In this document: positions 7,606 to 15,604 of the stretch, piece after piece
How positions within the stretch are numbered: position 1 is the first letter of the stretch
Layout of the letters: every line of letters begins with the position of its first letter
NCBI GenBank assembly: GCA_022711595.1
Contig: JAKLET010000002.1
Location: 62,001 to 126,000, forward strand
Source of the DNA: Deltaproteobacteria bacterium
GTDB taxonomy: Bacteria; Desulfobacterota; Syntrophorhabdia; Syntrophorhabdales; Syntrophorhabdaceae
Direction of reading: 5' to 3'
Length of the DNA: 64,000 nt
The notes under the pieces: model-generated
Told to the model about the DNA's origin: nothing
The model's input: the letters and a program-made list of their open reading frames with translations, nothing else
The model's database searches: none
Program-made: the position numbers and the translations under genes

Positions 7606-9002
7606 TGGATTGACTCTATGGCCTTTGTGAGTCTTTTCCCGACCTTCTCTTTGCCAAGGATGGCTATGACCTCGAATATACCGGGGCTTACGGTCTTGCC
7701 GCAAAGGGCCACCCTTATGGGCTGGATGATATTGACGGGTTTTGCGTTGTATTTTTGAGTCAGCCCTTCGATGAGAGGCTTCTGCGCTTCCTCGTCAAGC
7801 GAAGAAAGGGCATTGAAACCTTCCAGAAAATCGACAAGTATCGGTTTTGTGGCAGACGTGAGGAACTTTGTCCGGGCAGTCTCGTCGACGGGAAAATCAT
7901 CGCGGAAGAAATATTCCGACGCCTGCGCCATCTCTTTAAGCGTCTTCGCCCGCTCGCGCTGGTTCATCACTATCCTGACAAGCTGCGCCCTGTCTGGCGC
8001 GCTTATGCCCATATGTTCCAGAAAAGGCAGGAACCTTTCGGCTATATCCTGCGCGGGCAGGGTTTTCATGTAGTGGCCGTTGAGCCAGCTTAGTTTGTCC
8101 ATGTCGAAGACGGAAGGAGATTTGCCTACATTGGGGAGATCGAATTTTTCGATCATCTCTTCCTGTGAAAAGATCTCCTGGTCCCCGTGGGCCCAGCCGA
8201 GCCTTGCAAGGTAGTTCATGAGGGCCTCCGGGAGGAAGCCTTCATTGCGGTACTCAAGAAGTGATGTGGCGCCGTGCCTTTTGCTGAGCCTCGCCTTGTC
8301 CTTGCCGTGGATGAGCGGGACGTGAGCGAACCGGGGGGCAGGGTAATTGAGCGCCTCATAGATGAGTATCTGCCGGGGCGTGTTGTTGATGTGGTCGTCG
8401 CCCCTGACGATGTGGGTGATGCCCATGAGCGCGTCGTCGATGACAACGGTGAAATTGTATGTGGGTGTGTTATCGCTGCGCAGGATGATCAGGTCATCAA
8501 GTTCTTCACAACGGAAGGTTATGGTGCCGCGGATGAGGTCGTCGAAACTTACCTCGCCGCTTAAAGGGTTCTTGAACCGGATCACGAAGGGTTTGCCTTC
8601 ATTCGATACATCGTCTGCCGGCAGGTCTCTGCATGTACGGTCATAGTGGGGTTTGCCGCCTTCCTTCAAGGCCTTTTTTCTTTTCTCTTCCAGCATTTCC
8701 GTGCTGCAGTAACATTTATAGGCGAGCCCGGCCCCAAGGAGTCTGAAGGCATGTTCACGGTAAAGGTCCACGCGGTCCTTCTGGTAGTAAGGGCCTTCAT
8801 CCCAATTGATGCCGAGCCATGAGAGGCCGCCCAGGATATCTTCCACATATTCCTGCTTCGAACGCTCCACATCGGTGTCCTCGATCCTGAGAACGAATAT
8901 GCCCTTGTGGTGCTTCGAGTAAAGATAATTGAACAGAGCGGTCCGTGCGCCGCCTATGTGGAGATTTCCCGTAGGGCTCGGCGCGAACCTTGTTTTGACC
9001 AT
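7602..9002 (-). CDS. gltX: Glutamyl-tRNA synthetase, copy 1
   Basis: A 466-aa class I synthetase that charges tRNA-Glu. The HIGH-type motif is in PSPTGNLHIGGARTALFNY near residue 10, the KMSKS-type motif is ARLSKRHGA near residue 240, and a CxC...YxxxC cluster after residue 95 resembles the zinc-binding insertion of bacterial GluRS. The start at 9002 has GGAGG 6-8 bp upstream; an upstream in-frame extension lacks a ribosome site. It is transcribed with smc, whose ATG overlaps its stop. The window contains a second GluRS (12737-14107). One of a pair of GluRS proteins often specialises for tRNA-Gln mischarging; I cannot tell which from sequence alone. Confidence 0.95.
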   Translation of the reverse strand: MVKTRFAPSPTGNLHIGGARTALFNYLYSKHHKGIFVLRIEDTDVERSKQEYVEDILGGLSWLGINWDEGPYYQKDRVDLYREHAFRLLGAGLAYKCYCSTEMLEEKRKKALKEGGKPHYDRTCRDLPADDVSNEGKPFVIRFKNPLSGEVSFDDLIRGTITFRCEELDDLIILRSDNTPTYNFTVVIDDALMGITHIVRGDDHINNTPRQILIYEALNYPAPRFAHVPLIHGKDKARLSKRHGATSLLEYRNEGFLPEALMNYLARLGWAHGDQEIFSQEEMIEKFDLPNVGKSPSVFDMDKLSWLNGHYMKTLPAQDIAERFLPFLEHMGISAPDRAQLVRIVMNQRERAKTLKEMAQASEYFFRDDFPVDETARTKFLTSATKPILVDFLEGFNALSSLDEEAQKPLIEGLTQKYNAKPVNIIQPIRVALCGKTVSPGIFEVIAILGKEKVGKRLTKAIESIQ

Positions 9003-9033
9003 CAGGGTTTCCTCCAGATAAAGATTGTAGTGA

Positions 9034-9062
9034 ATTATAAAGTAAAAAGCGGCAGGCATCAA
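9034..9062 (-). promoter_or_regulatory. Sigma-70-type promoter of gltX1-smc
   Basis: On the minus strand TTGATG (9057-9062), 17 bp, then a perfect TATAAT (9034-9039). The transcript would start near 9027 with a 25-nt leader that contains the GGAGG ribosome site. Confidence 0.65.
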
Positions 9063-9156
9063 TCCATTTTTCTTCAAACGGGCTGCTCAGTGTTCATTCA
9101 CAAGGAAACAGGACAGATAGTAAAAAAAGCTTTTTTTTTAAAAAAGGTAGTGTATA

Positions 9157-9771
9157 ATGGTTATGGTGGGGAGCCAGTATACACAACAACTGATTATGGT
9201 AGCCGAAAAGGGTGATCTGGACAGCGTGATCCAGTTCATCGGCAAGGGCGCCGAGATCGACGGGAGGGATCACAACGGTAATACCCCCCTCATGTATTCG
9301 GCAATGCACGGGTTTACCGACACGGCGCGCCTGCTTATAGATAACGGTGCCGACATCAATGCAAAGAACAGCCATGGCGTCACCCCCCTTATCTATGCCT
9401 GCCGCAATAATCAGGAAGGCATGGTCCGCTTCCTTGTTTCCCGCGGGGCCGATGCCGGCATAGCAGATCCCGAGGGCGGATCGCCCCTGACCCTGGCCTG
9501 CAAAAGCGGTCATCTGGAGATTGTCCATCTTCTCGTGGACCACGGCGCCGATGTCAACGTCCGCGACAAAGAGGGCAACACGCCGCTAATGTGCGCTATC
9601 ATAAACAAATTTGCCGGGATGATCAATTTCCTTTTGAACCGGAAGGTAGACCTCAATATAGCCAACAACCACAACAAAACAGCCCTTGATCTGGCAGCCG
9701 AAAAGGGCCTCGCCAGGGTTGTCAGCGATATCAAGATCAGGCTCGAGGAACAGAAAAGAAAAGTGTCCTGA
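9157..9771 (+). CDS. Ankyrin-repeat protein
   Basis: A 204-aa protein made almost wholly of about six ankyrin repeats, with repeated cores such as NGNTPLMYSAMHG, HGVTPLIYACRNN, GGSPLTLACKSGH, EGNTPLMCAIINK and NKTALDLAAEKG, each followed by a LLIDNGADIN-like turn. There is no signal peptide, so it is probably cytoplasmic and binds a protein partner. The start is uncertain: ATG at 9157 or 9163 and GTG at 9166 are all possible, the ribosome site is weak, and a TATAAT (9153-9158) overlaps the first ATG. It stands alone between the divergent gltX1 operon and carD; a weak GCATCC/GGATGC hairpin without a T-run follows at 9780-9796. Confidence 0.85.
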   Translation: MVMVGSQYTQQLIMVAEKGDLDSVIQFIGKGAEIDGRDHNGNTPLMYSAMHGFTDTARLLIDNGADINAKNSHGVTPLIYACRNNQEGMVRFLVSRGADAGIADPEGGSPLTLACKSGHLEIVHLLVDHGADVNVRDKEGNTPLMCAIINKFAGMINFLLNRKVDLNIANNHNKTALDLAAEKGLARVVSDIKIRLEEQKRKVS

Positions 9772-9852
9772 TCACCGCTGCATCCATGGTGGATGCGCGG
9801 GGCGATGACATCCTGATTTCATTACGAATAATCGCATAAAAACAATTACTTA

Positions 9853-9881
9853 TTTAAATTTATCAAACAATATGGTACAAT
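9853..9881 (+). promoter_or_regulatory. Likely promoter of the carD operon
   Basis: TTTAAA (9853-9858), 17 bp, TACAAT (9876-9881); start of transcription near 9888, 38 nt before the carD ATG, which has GGAGG upstream. Confidence 0.45.
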
Positions 9882-9925
9882 ATGGCAACTTAGCCGAAAA
9901 ACGATGATCGTTTATTGGAGGCGCA

Positions 9926-10450
9926 ATGTTTGATGTAGGAGAAGTTGCAGTATATCCGGGGCACGGCGTAGGCAGGATCGAATCCATTGAGGAAAAAGAG
10001 TTTTCAGGCACCAAGCAATCCTTTTATATCATCCGGATACTCGATACCGACATGACCATAATGATACCCATCGACGGCGCAAAAAATGCCGGATTGAGAT
10101 GCGTTATCGATTCATGCGAGGTAACGAAGATCTACGATATTCTCAAGGACAAGAACGTTGTTCATGACAACTCCCCCTGGAACAGAAGGTACAAGGAGTA
10201 CATGGAAAGGATCAAGAGCGGCTCCATTTATGAGGTGGCGACGGTCTTGAAAGAGCTCTATAACCTGCGGTACTGGAAAGAGCTTTCCTTTGGTGAAAAG
10301 AAAATGTTTGAAATAGCGCGCGGCCTTATCACTAAGGAACTCTCCATATCACTGGGAACGGAAGAGATGATGGTGGAACAGGAGATCGAAGAGATATTTG
10401 TGAACAACAGCAACCATAAAGGAAATACAGCTAACCACAATAAAGGTTGA
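9926..10450 (+). CDS. carD: CarD/CdnL-family transcription regulator
   Basis: A 174-aa protein. Residues about 1-65 (FDVGEVAVYPGHGVGRI, then a beta-rich stretch) match the CarD N-terminal RNA-polymerase interaction domain, a Tudor-like fold that binds the RNAP beta subunit and stabilises open complexes. The remainder is helical, with the conserved WNRRYKEYMERIKSG and LYNLRYWKELSFGEKKM stretches of the DNA-binding CdnL domain. A Ser/Asn/His-rich tail of about 15 residues is extra. A GGAGG ribosome site supports the start. It leads a cluster carD-yacL-ispD-ispF-gltX, the order known from Firmicutes and other bacteria, with only 4 bp to the next start. Confidence 0.92.
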   Translation: MFDVGEVAVYPGHGVGRIESIEEKEFSGTKQSFYIIRILDTDMTIMIPIDGAKNAGLRCVIDSCEVTKIYDILKDKNVVHDNSPWNRRYKEYMERIKSGSIYEVATVLKELYNLRYWKELSFGEKKMFEIARGLITKELSISLGTEEMMVEQEIEEIFVNNSNHKGNTANHNKG

Positions 10451-10454
10451 TTGT

Positions 10455-11501
10455 TTGGATATATTTGTTCAGATAATCCTGCTTACAGTTACAACCCTCA
10501 CCGGTTATTTTATCCTTAAAGAACTTTTATTAAGCGGGATATGGGCGCTTGTCGGAGCGACATGCGGCCTGATCCTCGGGTATGCCATTCTGAAGGTCGA
10601 ACAGAAGCTCAGGGACATATCGCTGAAGATCATCCTGGGGAGCCTCATCGGCGTGTTCGTGAGCCTCTTTGTGGCAAACCTTTTCGTCTCCCAGCTCCTT
10701 CTCGCCCTTATCAAGGATATTCCCATCACGCTTCCCATCTATATCCTTTTTTATTTCGTATTGGGGTACCTGGGTTTTGTCATAGGGAAAGAGAAGAGCA
10801 AAACCATCGATCTTTCCAAGATCCCGCTGTTCGACAAACTCGACGAGAACCAGGACGTGAAGCTCCTCGATACCAGCACCATCATAGACGGACGGATAGC
10901 CGATATATGCGAAACCGGCTTCATGCAGGGAACGTTCGTCATTCCCCAGTTCGTTCTGTATGAGATGCAGCACATCGCGGACCACCAGGATCCTGTGAGG
11001 AGGACTCGCGGCCGGCGTGGTCTTGATGTTCTCCACAGGCTGCAGAAACAGACCTTTGTGAGGGTGAAGATCGTGGATTATGATTTTCCCAAGCTCAAGG
11101 ACGTGGACACAAAGCTTATAGCCCTTGCAAAGCGGCTCGGCGGAAAGATCATAACGAACGACTACAATCTCAACAAGGTGGCCGAGCTGCAGGGCATCGA
11201 GGTGCTCAACATAAACCAGCTCGCAGCATCGATGAGGCCTGCGATGCTGCCCGGTGAGCAGATAAGCACCAAGATACTGCGCGAAGGCAAGGAATACGGC
11301 CAGGGGATAGGATACCTTGATGACGGCACCATGGTTGTTGTCGATGATGCCAAAAAGAACCTCGGCAAGAGTGTTGACGTTGTCGTCACGAGTGTTTTGC
11401 AGACCACTTCGGGACGTATGATCTTTGCAAAACTGAAAGAGCAGGCAGAGAAGGATTTCATCTTTCCCGATGAATACCAAATAGAAGAACAGGCACGATA
11501 A
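10455..11501 (+). CDS. Membrane-anchored PIN/TRAM protein (YacL-like)
   Basis: A 348-aa protein with a TTG start (AAAGG upstream), about four membrane helices in residues 5-115, a PIN-family ribonuclease fold (about 134-260) and a C-terminal TRAM RNA-binding domain (about 275-340, GQGIGYLDDGTMVVVDDAK). PIN acidic residues are visible: Asp139 in LLDTSTIIDGR, Glu in YEMQHIAD, Asp in KDVDTKLIALA and Asp in IITNDYNL. The arrangement equals Bacillus YacL and related proteins, thought to be membrane-tethered RNases or RNA-binding proteins. It lies between carD and ispD, as in Firmicutes. Enzymatic activity is inferred from the preserved acidic residues. Confidence 0.9.
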   Translation: MDIFVQIILLTVTTLTGYFILKELLLSGIWALVGATCGLILGYAILKVEQKLRDISLKIILGSLIGVFVSLFVANLFVSQLLLALIKDIPITLPIYILFYFVLGYLGFVIGKEKSKTIDLSKIPLFDKLDENQDVKLLDTSTIIDGRIADICETGFMQGTFVIPQFVLYEMQHIADHQDPVRRTRGRRGLDVLHRLQKQTFVRVKIVDYDFPKLKDVDTKLIALAKRLGGKIITNDYNLNKVAELQGIEVLNINQLAASMRPAMLPGEQISTKILREGKEYGQGIGYLDDGTMVVVDDAKKNLGKSVDVVVTSVLQTTSGRMIFAKLKEQAEKDFIFPDEYQIEEQAR

Positions 11502-11505
11502 TACC

Positions 11506-12204
11506 ATGAGGACAATCGCTATCATTCTCGCAGGCGGCGCGGGAAAGAGAATGGGTGCCGCAACCAACAAGCAGTTTCTGCTTATCGAGAACAAACCGAT
11601 CATTGTTCACACGCTGCAGATCTTTGAAGATTGCAGGGCCATTGACGGCATTTACCTTGTCGTGAACCAGAAAGACCTGCCTGTCATCCAGGAAGAGATA
11701 CTTGAGAACTATAAGTTCAGCAAGATCATGAAGCTTGTCATCGGCGGCAAGCTCAGACAGGACTCGGTCCGCAACGGACTGGAGGCCATCGAACATCCCT
11801 GCGACGTTGTCGTCATACACGACGGGGCGCGGCCTTTTGTCTCACCGGCCTTTATTGAAAAGGGCATCTTTCTTATGGAAATGTTCGATGCTGTCATCCC
11901 GGCGCTGCCCATGAAAGACACCGTCAAGGTCATTTCCAAGGAAGGGTTTGTGGTCAAGACCCTGGAGCGGGATTCGCTCTGGCATGTCCAGACCCCCCAG
12001 ACCTTCAAGCACAAGCTCATAGTCAAGGCATACCGGGAAGGGATGGCAAAGAAGCATTACGGTTACGACGACGCCACCTTTATCGAGCACATGGGCAAGA
12101 AGGTGAAGGTCATCGAAGGTTCACCTTACAACATGAAGATAACCACGCCGGAAGACCTGATAATAGCGAGGGGTTTGCTCTCTGAGCTCAAAGGCAGCCT
12201 ATGA
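11506..12204 (+). CDS. ispD: 2-C-methyl-D-erythritol 4-phosphate cytidylyltransferase
   Basis: A 232-aa enzyme of the MEP isoprenoid pathway that joins methylerythritol phosphate and CTP to give CDP-methylerythritol. The nucleotidyltransferase signature LAGGAGKRMG lies at residues 8-17, with the CTP-binding Lys in NKQFL; HDGARPFVSP near residue 105 and the C-terminal TTPEDLIIAR are further family motifs. The stop overlaps the ispF start by 4 bp. Placement next to ispF is common, and in some bacteria the two are fused. Confidence 0.95.
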   Translation: MRTIAIILAGGAGKRMGAATNKQFLLIENKPIIVHTLQIFEDCRAIDGIYLVVNQKDLPVIQEEILENYKFSKIMKLVIGGKLRQDSVRNGLEAIEHPCDVVVIHDGARPFVSPAFIEKGIFLMEMFDAVIPALPMKDTVKVISKEGFVVKTLERDSLWHVQTPQTFKHKLIVKAYREGMAKKHYGYDDATFIEHMGKKVKVIEGSPYNMKITTPEDLIIARGLLSELKGSL

Positions 12205-12674
12205 GGGTAGGGATCGGTTTCGATTTTCATCGGCTCACCCATGGGAGAAAGCTTATTCTCGGGGGTATCGGGATCCCCTTCGAGAAGGGGCTGCTCGGGC
12301 ACTCCGATGGCGATGTTCTGCTCCATGCCATCAGTGACGCCATTCTCGGCGCTTTGTCCGAAGACGACATAGGCGTCCATTTTCCTGATACCGACAAAAA
12401 TACGGAAGGTATCGACAGCGCACTGATACTCGAGCGGGTATCGCAGATTGTCCGTCAAAGGGGCTACAGGATAGTCAATATCGATTGTGTCATTGTCGCG
12501 CAGCTCCCGAAGATCGCGCCTTACAGGTCCGCAATGAAAGAAAGGATAGCCTCCATCCTTTCGATAGACCCGCAGGCGGTGGGAGTGAAGGGGAAGACCA
12601 CGGAAGGGCTCGGACCGGAGGGCTCAGGCGAGGCAGTGGCTGCCCACGCCGTGGTACTGCTTGAGAGAGCTTGA
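12201..12674 (+). CDS. ispF: 2-C-methyl-D-erythritol 2,4-cyclodiphosphate synthase
   Basis: A 157-aa trimeric enzyme that cyclises CDP-methylerythritol 2-phosphate, releasing CMP, in the MEP pathway. Zinc ligands are visible in GFDFHRL (Asp8, His10) and GHSDGDVLLHA (His near 42). The family signature around residues 35-50 is intact, as is the C-terminal KTTEGLGPEGSGEAVAAHA. Length is normal. It overlaps ispD by ATGA and is followed after 62 bp by the second gltX. The next gene has an alternative TTG start within this stop, which I consider less likely than the ATG at 12737. Confidence 0.95.
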   Translation: MRVGIGFDFHRLTHGRKLILGGIGIPFEKGLLGHSDGDVLLHAISDAILGALSEDDIGVHFPDTDKNTEGIDSALILERVSQIVRQRGYRIVNIDCVIVAQLPKIAPYRSAMKERIASILSIDPQAVGVKGKTTEGLGPEGSGEAVAAHAVVLLERA

Positions 12675-12736
12675 TAACCGGCAGCGGGATCCCGGGGAAT
12701 TCATCGTTCACTGTTCTCGGAGCCCATAGGAGTGAG

Positions 12737-14107
12737 ATGGTCAAGGTAAGATTTGCACCAAGCCCTACGGGCAATCTCCACGTGGGGAACGCCAAAACGG
12801 CACTGATCAATTATCTCTTTGCGAAAGGAAACGGGGGGACCTTTGTCCTTCGTATGGAAGACACCGACCTCACGCGCTCCGATGTTTCATACGAACGGTC
12901 CATCATGGAAGACCTCGGCTGGCTCGGCATCACCTGGGACGAAGGGCCGTATCGTCAGTCTGAGCGCACCGGCATATACAGGTCGCATGCCCAAAAACTG
13001 CTTGAGGCCGAAGATGCATACAAATGTTTTTGTACCGAAGAAGAGCTTTCCCTGGCCAGACGCAGGTCCCTTGCAAAGGGAGAGCCGCCGCGGTATAGCG
13101 GGAAGTGCCGAGGCCTTTCCGGCGAGGGGATAGCGAGGCTTGAGAGGGAGGGGAGACCCTTTGTCGTGCGCTTTCGTTCCCCCCTGAAGCCCGTTTCCTT
13201 CCATGACGGGATACGTGGAGATCTTTTCTTCCCCCGTGATCACGTGGACGATCTTGTCATCCTCAGGCAGGACGGGACGCCGACATACAATCTGGCCGTA
13301 GTTGTCGATGACATGCTCATGGGCATAACACATGTGATTCGAGGAGGAGACCACATCTCCAATACCCCGAAACAGATAGCGCTCTTTGAGGCGCTCGGGG
13401 GACAGCCCCCGCATTATGCCCATCATTCCCTGCTTATCGGGGCAGACCGCAAGCCCCTGAGCAAAAGGCACGGCGCGACCCGCGTCATCGACTTCCGTTC
13501 CATGGGGATACTGAGCGGGGCGCTGGCCAATTACCTGTGCACGATGGGCAGGAGCGTTGCTAGGGAAGTGATGGACCTGAACGAATTAATACAGACCTTT
13601 TCCCTCGATTCCCTGTCCGGTTCCGACAATATCTTTGACATGGAAAAACTGCTCTGGTTCAACAGGGAGCACCTGAAGCATATGCCCATAGAGAGGCTCC
13701 TCGGCGAGGCCGGCCTTGCCGGTTCACAGGCGCGGCCGGTCCTGGCTGTGCGTGAGAACGCCTCTACCCTGGAGGAACTGAAAGAATATATGGCGGTGTT
13801 CGATGAAGCGGTGTTGAAAGAGGACGCTCTCGCATACCTTGGGAGTATGGAGCGGGCCGGGCAGATGGGGCGCAGGGTAAAAGAGCTTCTCGGGGGCGGC
13901 AGAACACCTTCATTTGAAGATCTCGCGGGCGAATTGAAGCAACAGGAACCGCTCAAAAGAAAAGACCTTTTCATGGTGCTCAGGGCCTTCATCACCGGCA
14001 GGACCGACGGCCCGCCCCTTAAGGATATCTTTCCCCTCATACCGGCGGATATCATCAGGCGCCGTATCGATGTATATCTCGACCTCATGCATAAAAACGA
14101 GGAATAG
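12737..14107 (+). CDS. gltX: Glutamyl-tRNA synthetase, copy 2
   Basis: A 456-aa class I synthetase close to the first copy but distinct: the HIGH-type motif reads GNLHVGNAKTALINY and the KMSKS-type motif PLSKRHGA. A CxC...C cluster (YKCFC... SGKC) follows as in copy 1. The C-terminal anticodon-binding domain is divergent. The start at 12737 has AGGAG 4-8 bp upstream. Genomes lacking GlnRS often carry two GluRS enzymes, one making Glu-tRNA-Gln for the GatCAB amidotransferase; this is a candidate for that role, but it is inference. The downstream kinase starts at the very next base after its stop, so translation and transcription are linked. Confidence 0.93.
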   Translation: MVKVRFAPSPTGNLHVGNAKTALINYLFAKGNGGTFVLRMEDTDLTRSDVSYERSIMEDLGWLGITWDEGPYRQSERTGIYRSHAQKLLEAEDAYKCFCTEEELSLARRRSLAKGEPPRYSGKCRGLSGEGIARLEREGRPFVVRFRSPLKPVSFHDGIRGDLFFPRDHVDDLVILRQDGTPTYNLAVVVDDMLMGITHVIRGGDHISNTPKQIALFEALGGQPPHYAHHSLLIGADRKPLSKRHGATRVIDFRSMGILSGALANYLCTMGRSVAREVMDLNELIQTFSLDSLSGSDNIFDMEKLLWFNREHLKHMPIERLLGEAGLAGSQARPVLAVRENASTLEELKEYMAVFDEAVLKEDALAYLGSMERAGQMGRRVKELLGGGRTPSFEDLAGELKQQEPLKRKDLFMVLRAFITGRTDGPPLKDIFPLIPADIIRRRIDVYLDLMHKNEE

Positions 14108-15604
14108 ATGGGCCGCGCCGGCATACCCGCGATAAAAGAAAAGGCTGTTTCGTTCTACGCATCAGTCAAATCTATCTTCCGGAGCCTTTCCCTGAGGACG
14201 CAGCTCCTCTTGATCCTTTTTTTCCTGCTTCTCATATCCATCGGCTCGCTGACCATCATCTACACGAGGGCGGAAGAGGCCCTCCTGGATAAGGTGAGCG
14301 AGAATATCGACGACATAACCAAGGCGATAGAGATAAGCGTGGAGGAGCTCACCTACCACGGAGATTCGACCGCACGGCTGAAGAACTACGTTGACATGCT
14401 CAATAAAAAGGGGATCAAGGAGATATCCATCATCAGCGACACGGCGGAGGTCATTGCCAGTTCAGACCCGAAAAAGATCGGCACGAAGCAGAAGCTGACA
14501 GAGAAAAGGCCGGCCCGGAAAAAAGACCTCATGATCACAGCCCGCCTTGGCGATGACCACAGGACAGGCACCCAGAGGCTTTACAACATCATCATGCCGG
14601 TTTCCATACAAGGGCAGAACATCGGCTATATCCACATAAACATGGCCCTTGACGATTACCGCCTCCTTCAGAACCGCAACCAGTTGAAGAGGATATTGAG
14701 CATGATCTTTGCCTTCACCATCGGCATAATAGTCTGCCTCATCATCGCGGAAAAATACACGGAGCCCATAAAGCGGATCGCCATGGCAAGCAGGAAGATC
14801 GCCATAGGCGAGTCTGTAAGGATCAAGGAAAGCGGGAGGAAAGACGAGATAGGCGTTCTGGTGAACAGCTTCAATGAAATGGTGGGAAAGCTCGACGAAC
14901 GCAAGGAGCTTGAGGAAAAGCTCAAGAAATCGGAGAAGCTTTCGCTCATCGGCCAGCTTTCTTCGGGGATCGCCCACGAGATACGCAACCCCCTGAACTT
15001 TCTGACACTCTCCATTGGACATATAAAGGAGAGGATAAACGAGGAGAAGATCGATGACAAGAAAGAGCTTACAGACCTTCTCGACAGCCTGCTCACGGAG
15101 ATCTACCGGGTCAACGAGCTGATCCATAACTTCCTCTTTCTGGGGAAATCGATCACGCTGCGCAAGGAAAAGGTGGACCCCGCGGAACTTATCAACGAAT
15201 CCCTTTTGATCGTGAAAGACAAGATAAGAAGCGATATCGACATCGAGCTTGCCTGCGAGAACGGGGCAGGCCCCATTCTATGCGACAGGGAATATATGCG
15301 CATCTGCGTCATCAACCTTATCATAAATGCTGTGCAGGCGATTCCGGGTCCGGGCAGGGTGCGGATCGGGTGCACCGTCGAAGACGGCTTTTTCTCCATC
15401 CGCGTTACGGACAACGGCGAAGGCATTGAAAAGGATGAGCTTGACAAGGTCTTCGAACCTTATTACTCTACAAAAAAACTCGGCATCGGTCTCGGGCTCG
15501 CCATCACCAAACGTTTTGTGGAAGAACACGGCGGCAGCATATCCGCCTTGAGCGAGATCGGGAAGGGAACGGCCATGATAGTGAGGCTGCCTCGTGAAGC
15601 ATGA
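14108..15604 (+). CDS. Membrane sensor histidine kinase (NtrB-like partner)
   Basis: A 498-aa kinase: helix 1 about residues 33-52, a periplasmic sensor region about 53-188, helix 2 about 190-212, a HAMP linker (EKYTEPIKRIAMASRKIA to FNEMVGKLDER), a dimerisation domain with the H-box SSGIAHEIRNPLNFL, and an ATPase domain with N-box NLIINAVQ, G1 TDNGEGI and G2 GIGLGLAI. It starts immediately after the gltX2 stop and overlaps the downstream response regulator by 11 bp, which makes the two a cognate pair. The signal is unknown; the periplasmic part (TARLGDD, LYNIIMPVSIQG) resembles Cache/PAS-like sensor folds. Confidence 0.92.
   Translation: MGRAGIPAIKEKAVSFYASVKSIFRSLSLRTQLLLILFFLLLISIGSLTIIYTRAEEALLDKVSENIDDITKAIEISVEELTYHGDSTARLKNYVDMLNKKGIKEISIISDTAEVIASSDPKKIGTKQKLTEKRPARKKDLMITARLGDDHRTGTQRLYNIIMPVSIQGQNIGYIHINMALDDYRLLQNRNQLKRILSMIFAFTIGIIVCLIIAEKYTEPIKRIAMASRKIAIGESVRIKESGRKDEIGVLVNSFNEMVGKLDERKELEEKLKKSEKLSLIGQLSSGIAHEIRNPLNFLTLSIGHIKERINEEKIDDKKELTDLLDSLLTEIYRVNELIHNFLFLGKSITLRKEKVDPAELINESLLIVKDKIRSDIDIELACENGAGPILCDREYMRICVINLIINAVQAIPGPGRVRIGCTVEDGFFSIRVTDNGEGIEKDELDKVFEPYYSTKKLGIGLGLAITKRFVEEHGGSISALSEIGKGTAMIVRLPREA

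Noticed and set aside
9122-9137. AAAAAAAGCTTTTTTT as a terminator
   Set aside because: A/T-only palindrome with no GC stem; it lies upstream of the ankyrin gene and gives no clear function.
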